Source of the DNA: Actinoplanes liguriensis
Lineage (GTDB): Bacteria > Actinomycetota > Actinomycetes > Mycobacteriales > Micromonosporaceae
Direction of reading: 5' to 3'
Assembly (NCBI GenBank): GCA_000715855.1
Contig: KL571337.1
Location: 1 to 7,258 of the forward strand
Length of the DNA: 7,258 nt
In this document: positions 4,817 to 7,258 of the stretch, in pieces
How the letters are laid out: the number at the start of each line of letters is the position of its first letter
How positions within the stretch are numbered: the stretch's first letter is position 1
Translations under genes and position numbers: made by a program
Notes under the pieces: generated by a model
Database searches by the model: none
What the model was told of the DNA's origin: nothing
What the model saw: the letters and a program-made list of their open reading frames with translations, nothing else

Positions 4817-7234
4817 ATGGCGGAGCGCGGCGACCGGATCACCCGGTGGACCGTCGGCCGGATGCTGTCGGCCGGCTTCCTGCTCGCGCTACTGGCCCTG
4901 GCGGCCGTCGGGACCAGCGCGTACGTCCGGATCGGCGACCTGAAGCACGACCAGGTGTCGATGGACCAGGCCCACGCGCGGCTCGGCTACTTCGGTGGCC
5001 TCGGGGACGCGCTGACCGACCTGGACCGGCTCCTCCCCGGTTACCAGGCGCCGGCCGGCCGAAGCTGGATCGATCACTTCAACCACAGCGTCGACGACGT
5101 CCGGATCCGGCTCGGCGACGTTCGCGGCGCCTCCGCCCACGACCCGACCTACCAGGGCTACCTGAACCGGCTGCAGCCCATGGTCGAGCACCAGATCGCG
5201 CTGATCCGGCAGGCCGTCGACACCGGCGCGCCCACCACCGGCGCCGATCTCGACCCGGCGATTCAGCTGCAGAAGAAGATGCACACGACCGAGTTCGACA
5301 AGGTCACGAAACGGATCGACAAGATCAAGGAGCGCGCCGAGCGTACCCGCAAATTCATCCTCTACGTCTCCCTGGCCACCGCCGCGCTGGTCGCGCTCAC
5401 CGCCCGGGCCATCACACAGAAGATCACCGCCCCGGCCCGCAAGGTCACCGCCGCCGCGCAGCGCGTCGTCGAGGGCGACCTCAGCCGCCGCGCCGAGGTC
5501 ACCGGCCCGCAGGAGCTGGCCCGGATGGCGCAGGCGGTGAACGCGTCGATGACCGCGATGGTCACCGCGCACGACGAGGCGGTCGCGGCGACCGCGGCCA
5601 AGTCGGCGTTCCTGGCGACGATGAGCCACGAGATCCGTACCCCGATGAACGCCGTCATCGGCATGACCGGCCTCCTGCTCGACACCGACCTGGACACCCG
5701 GCAGCGCGAGCTCGTCGAGACCGTGCACGCCAGCGGCGGCTCCCTGCTCGTGATCATCAACGACGTCCTGGACTTCTCCAAGATCGAAGCCGGTGAGCTG
5801 ACCCTCGACGAGCGGCCGTTCGACCTGCGCTCGTGCGTGCGGCAGGCGATGAGCCTGGTCGCGCTGACCGCTGACGCCAAACGCCTGCACCTCTCCAGCC
5901 ACCTGGCGCCGGAGTGCCCGGAGGTGGTGTCCGGCGACGCCGCCCGGATCCGCCAGATCCTGGTGAACCTGCTCGGCAACGCGGTCAAGTTCACCGACCA
6001 CGGCGCGGTCACCGTGCAGGTCTCCGCGAACGGTCCCACGATCCGGATCGCCGTCCGGGATACCGGGATCGGCATCCCGGCCGACCGGATGGCGCTGCTG
6101 TTCCGGCCGTTCTCCCAGGTGGACGCGTCGAACGCGCGCACCTACGAGGGCACCGGCCTGGGCCTGGCGATCAGTCAGCGGCTGGCCGAGGCGATGGGCG
6201 GCGGCATCGCCGTGGACAGTCAGCCGGGCCAGGGGTCGACGTTCACGGTGACGCTGACGCTGCCCCCGGCCACCCTGCCCGAGCCCACCGCCGAACCGCT
6301 GCTCGCACCGGCCGGGCGGCCGCTGCTGGTGCTTGTCGCCGAGGACAACCCGGTCAACCAGCGGGTCGCCCAACTGCTCCTGGAGCGCCGCGGGCACCGC
6401 GTGGAGATCGTCGCGGACGGCGCGGAAGCCGTCGCCGCGGTCCACCGCACCCGCTACGACCTGGTCCTGATGGACGTGCAGATGCCGGTCCTGGACGGGC
6501 TCGCCGCCACCGAGCGGATCCGCGCCGAGCCGCCCGCCCACGGCGCCCCGCGCATCGTCGCCCTGACCGCGAACGTCATGGTCGACGTGCAGGCCGCCAC
6601 CGTCCGCGCCGGCATGGACGGCTTCCTCGCCAAGCCACTCCAGGAGGCGGACCTCGATGCCGTCCTCGCCGCCGCCGCCGGCTTCGCCGACACCACCCGC
6701 CCGCTGGACGGCCCGCCCCCTCAACTCGCGGACCGCGGCTCGTCCCCCCACCTTGCGGACGGCGGCCCCTCCCCGATCCGGCCCGCCGATGCCGCCCGTG
6801 CCGGGCTCGCCGCCGACGCCGCCCGTGCCGCGGCCGCCAGCGGCGCCGTCCCGGTCCGATCCACCGCCGGCCTGACCGAATCCGACAGCATCCGCGCCTG
6901 CGTCGACGGCATCGCCGGCGCCGTCTCCGCCGACCGCGACCGCCTCGCCGAGATCCTGCACAATTTCGCCGGACGCCTCCCGGACACCCTCGACCGCATG
7001 GAACGCGCCGCCGCCACCGGCGACACCCGCAACCTGGCCCGCCTCGCCCACGGCCTGAAGGGCTCCTCCGCCACCCTCGGCGCCAACCGCTTCGCCGCCC
7101 TCTGCGGTGACCTGGAACGACGCGCCCACCAGCACCCGGCCCACTCCATCGAACTCCTCCGCGACCTGCACACCCAAGCCCACGAGGTCGCCGGCGTCAT
7201 GGAGTCGATCTCCGCCGAACTGGTCAGAACCTGA
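4817..7234 (+). CDS. Membrane hybrid sensor histidine kinase with HAMP, REC and Hpt domains
   Basis: 805 residues from ATG 4817. It has a membrane segment at about 14-36, an extracytoplasmic mostly helical sensor region (about 37-178, like four-helix-bundle sensors), a second membrane segment (about 180-199) and HAMP (about 200-252, with P205 and the EGDL motif at 219-222). The DHp domain carries H-box [11 protein letters not shown] (His271). The HATPase domain is intact, with N384 and N388, G1 DTGIGI (415-420) and G2 GTGLGL (445-450). REC (about 503-620) has E509/D510, phospho-acceptor D553 in LMDVQMP, T584 and K606. A Pro/Ala-rich linker (about 621-690) leads to an Hpt domain (about 697-795) with AHGLKGSS and His745. 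The order resembles BarA/ArcB-type tripartite kinases, so phosphate should pass H271 to D553 to H745, then to a separate receiver. The adjacent divergent response regulator is the obvious candidate. Signal is unknown. Confidence 0.95.
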   Translation: MAERGDRITRWTVGRMLSAGFLLALLALAAVGTSAYVRIGDLKHDQVSMDQAHARLGYFGGLGDALTDLDRLLPGYQAPAGRSWIDHFNHSVDDVRIRLGDVRGASAHDPTYQGYLNRLQPMVEHQIALIRQAVDTGAPTTGADLDPAIQLQKKMHTTEFDKVTKRIDKIKERAERTRKFILYVSLATAALVALTARAITQKITAPARKVTAAAQRVVEGDLSRRAEVTGPQELARMAQAVNASMTAMVTAHDEAVAATAAKSAFLATMSHEIRTPMNAVIGMTGLLLDTDLDTRQRELVETVHASGGSLLVIINDVLDFSKIEAGELTLDERPFDLRSCVRQAMSLVALTADAKRLHLSSHLAPECPEVVSGDAARIRQILVNLLGNAVKFTDHGAVTVQVSANGPTIRIAVRDTGIGIPADRMALLFRPFSQVDASNARTYEGTGLGLAISQRLAEAMGGGIAVDSQPGQGSTFTVTLTLPPATLPEPTAEPLLAPAGRPLLVLVAEDNPVNQRVAQLLLERRGHRVEIVADGAEAVAAVHRTRYDLVLMDVQMPVLDGLAATERIRAEPPAHGAPRIVALTANVMVDVQAATVRAGMDGFLAKPLQEADLDAVLAAAAGFADTTRPLDGPPPQLADRGSSPHLADGGPSPIRPADAARAGLAADAARAAAASGAVPVRSTAGLTESDSIRACVDGIAGAVSADRDRLAEILHNFAGRLPDTLDRMERAAATGDTRNLARLAHGLKGSSATLGANRFAALCGDLERRAHQHPAHSIELLRDLHTQAHEVAGVMESISAELVRT
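6784..6830 (+). repeat. Two-copy in-frame mini-repeat in the REC-Hpt linker
   Basis: Bases 6784-6803 and 6811-6830 match at 19 of 20 positions with a 27-bp period, a multiple of 3. They encode the paired ADAARA motifs of the Ala-rich linker. Just upstream the peptide has a looser repeat (PQLADRG, PHLADGG). The repeats probably serve as flexible spacer. Confidence 0.6.
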
Positions 7235-7258
7235 AGATCACATTCATCATTGCCTACC
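7235..7258. other. Sequence after the last stop codon, nothing recognised
   Basis: These 24 bp after the hybrid kinase stop are less GC-rich than the gene. They contain no hairpin, start codon with ribosome binding site, or terminator that I can see before the window ends. Confidence 0.5.

Noticed and set aside
4889..7183. 764-codon minus-strand open frame opposite the hybrid kinase
   Set aside because: It is composed mostly of Gly, Val, Arg and Ala repeats without motifs, while the plus strand shows every expected kinase, receiver and Hpt motif.

Overview
The DNA is very GC-rich, with strong third-position G/C bias, GTG and TTG starts, leaderless-type promoters and long shadow frames. This points to a high-GC actinobacterium. 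The mix of an ABC exporter with fused-linker adaptors and phosphorelay kinases would fit Micromonosporaceae (Actinoplanes-like), but the family assignment is a guess.

Left half (1-3227, minus strand): an exporter operon read right to left. It contains two successive membrane-fusion/periplasmic-adaptor proteins (start codons at 3227 and 2033), a MacB/LolD-type ABC ATPase (start 854) and the first codons of an FtsX/MacB-like permease (start 61) that runs off the window. Gene junctions are tight: 54 bp, 3 bp and an ATGA overlap. The ATPase is frameshifted by an imperfect 50-bp duplication (273-372). Removing 50 bp restores an ordinary 248-residue ATPase. Differences between the two copies suggest a junction of two alleles or an assembly chimera rather than a simple slip.

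Right half (3284-7234): a signalling cluster. A small lipoprotein (TTG start 3284) is followed after 8 bp by a soluble histidine-kinase-like protein (GTG 3652). That protein keeps the phospho-accepting His but has lost most ATP-binding residues. A receiver-only response regulator lies convergently on the minus strand (4735 to 4364) and overlaps the kinase-like gene by 20 bp. Divergent from it is a membrane hybrid kinase (4817-7234) with HAMP, DHp, HATPase, REC and Hpt domains. Together they could form a His-Asp-His-Asp phosphorelay ending on the stand-alone receiver, with the kinase-like protein as a modulator. That wiring is inference.

Sequence quality: the window begins with 16 of the 19 bases of the Tn5/Nextera mosaic end. 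A second copy (18/19) sits inside the kinase-like gene at 3702-3720. These are most simply library-adapter residues, so the left edge and the N-terminus of the kinase-like protein should not be trusted. No tRNA, rRNA, CRISPR array, insertion sequence or convincing intrinsic terminator was seen.
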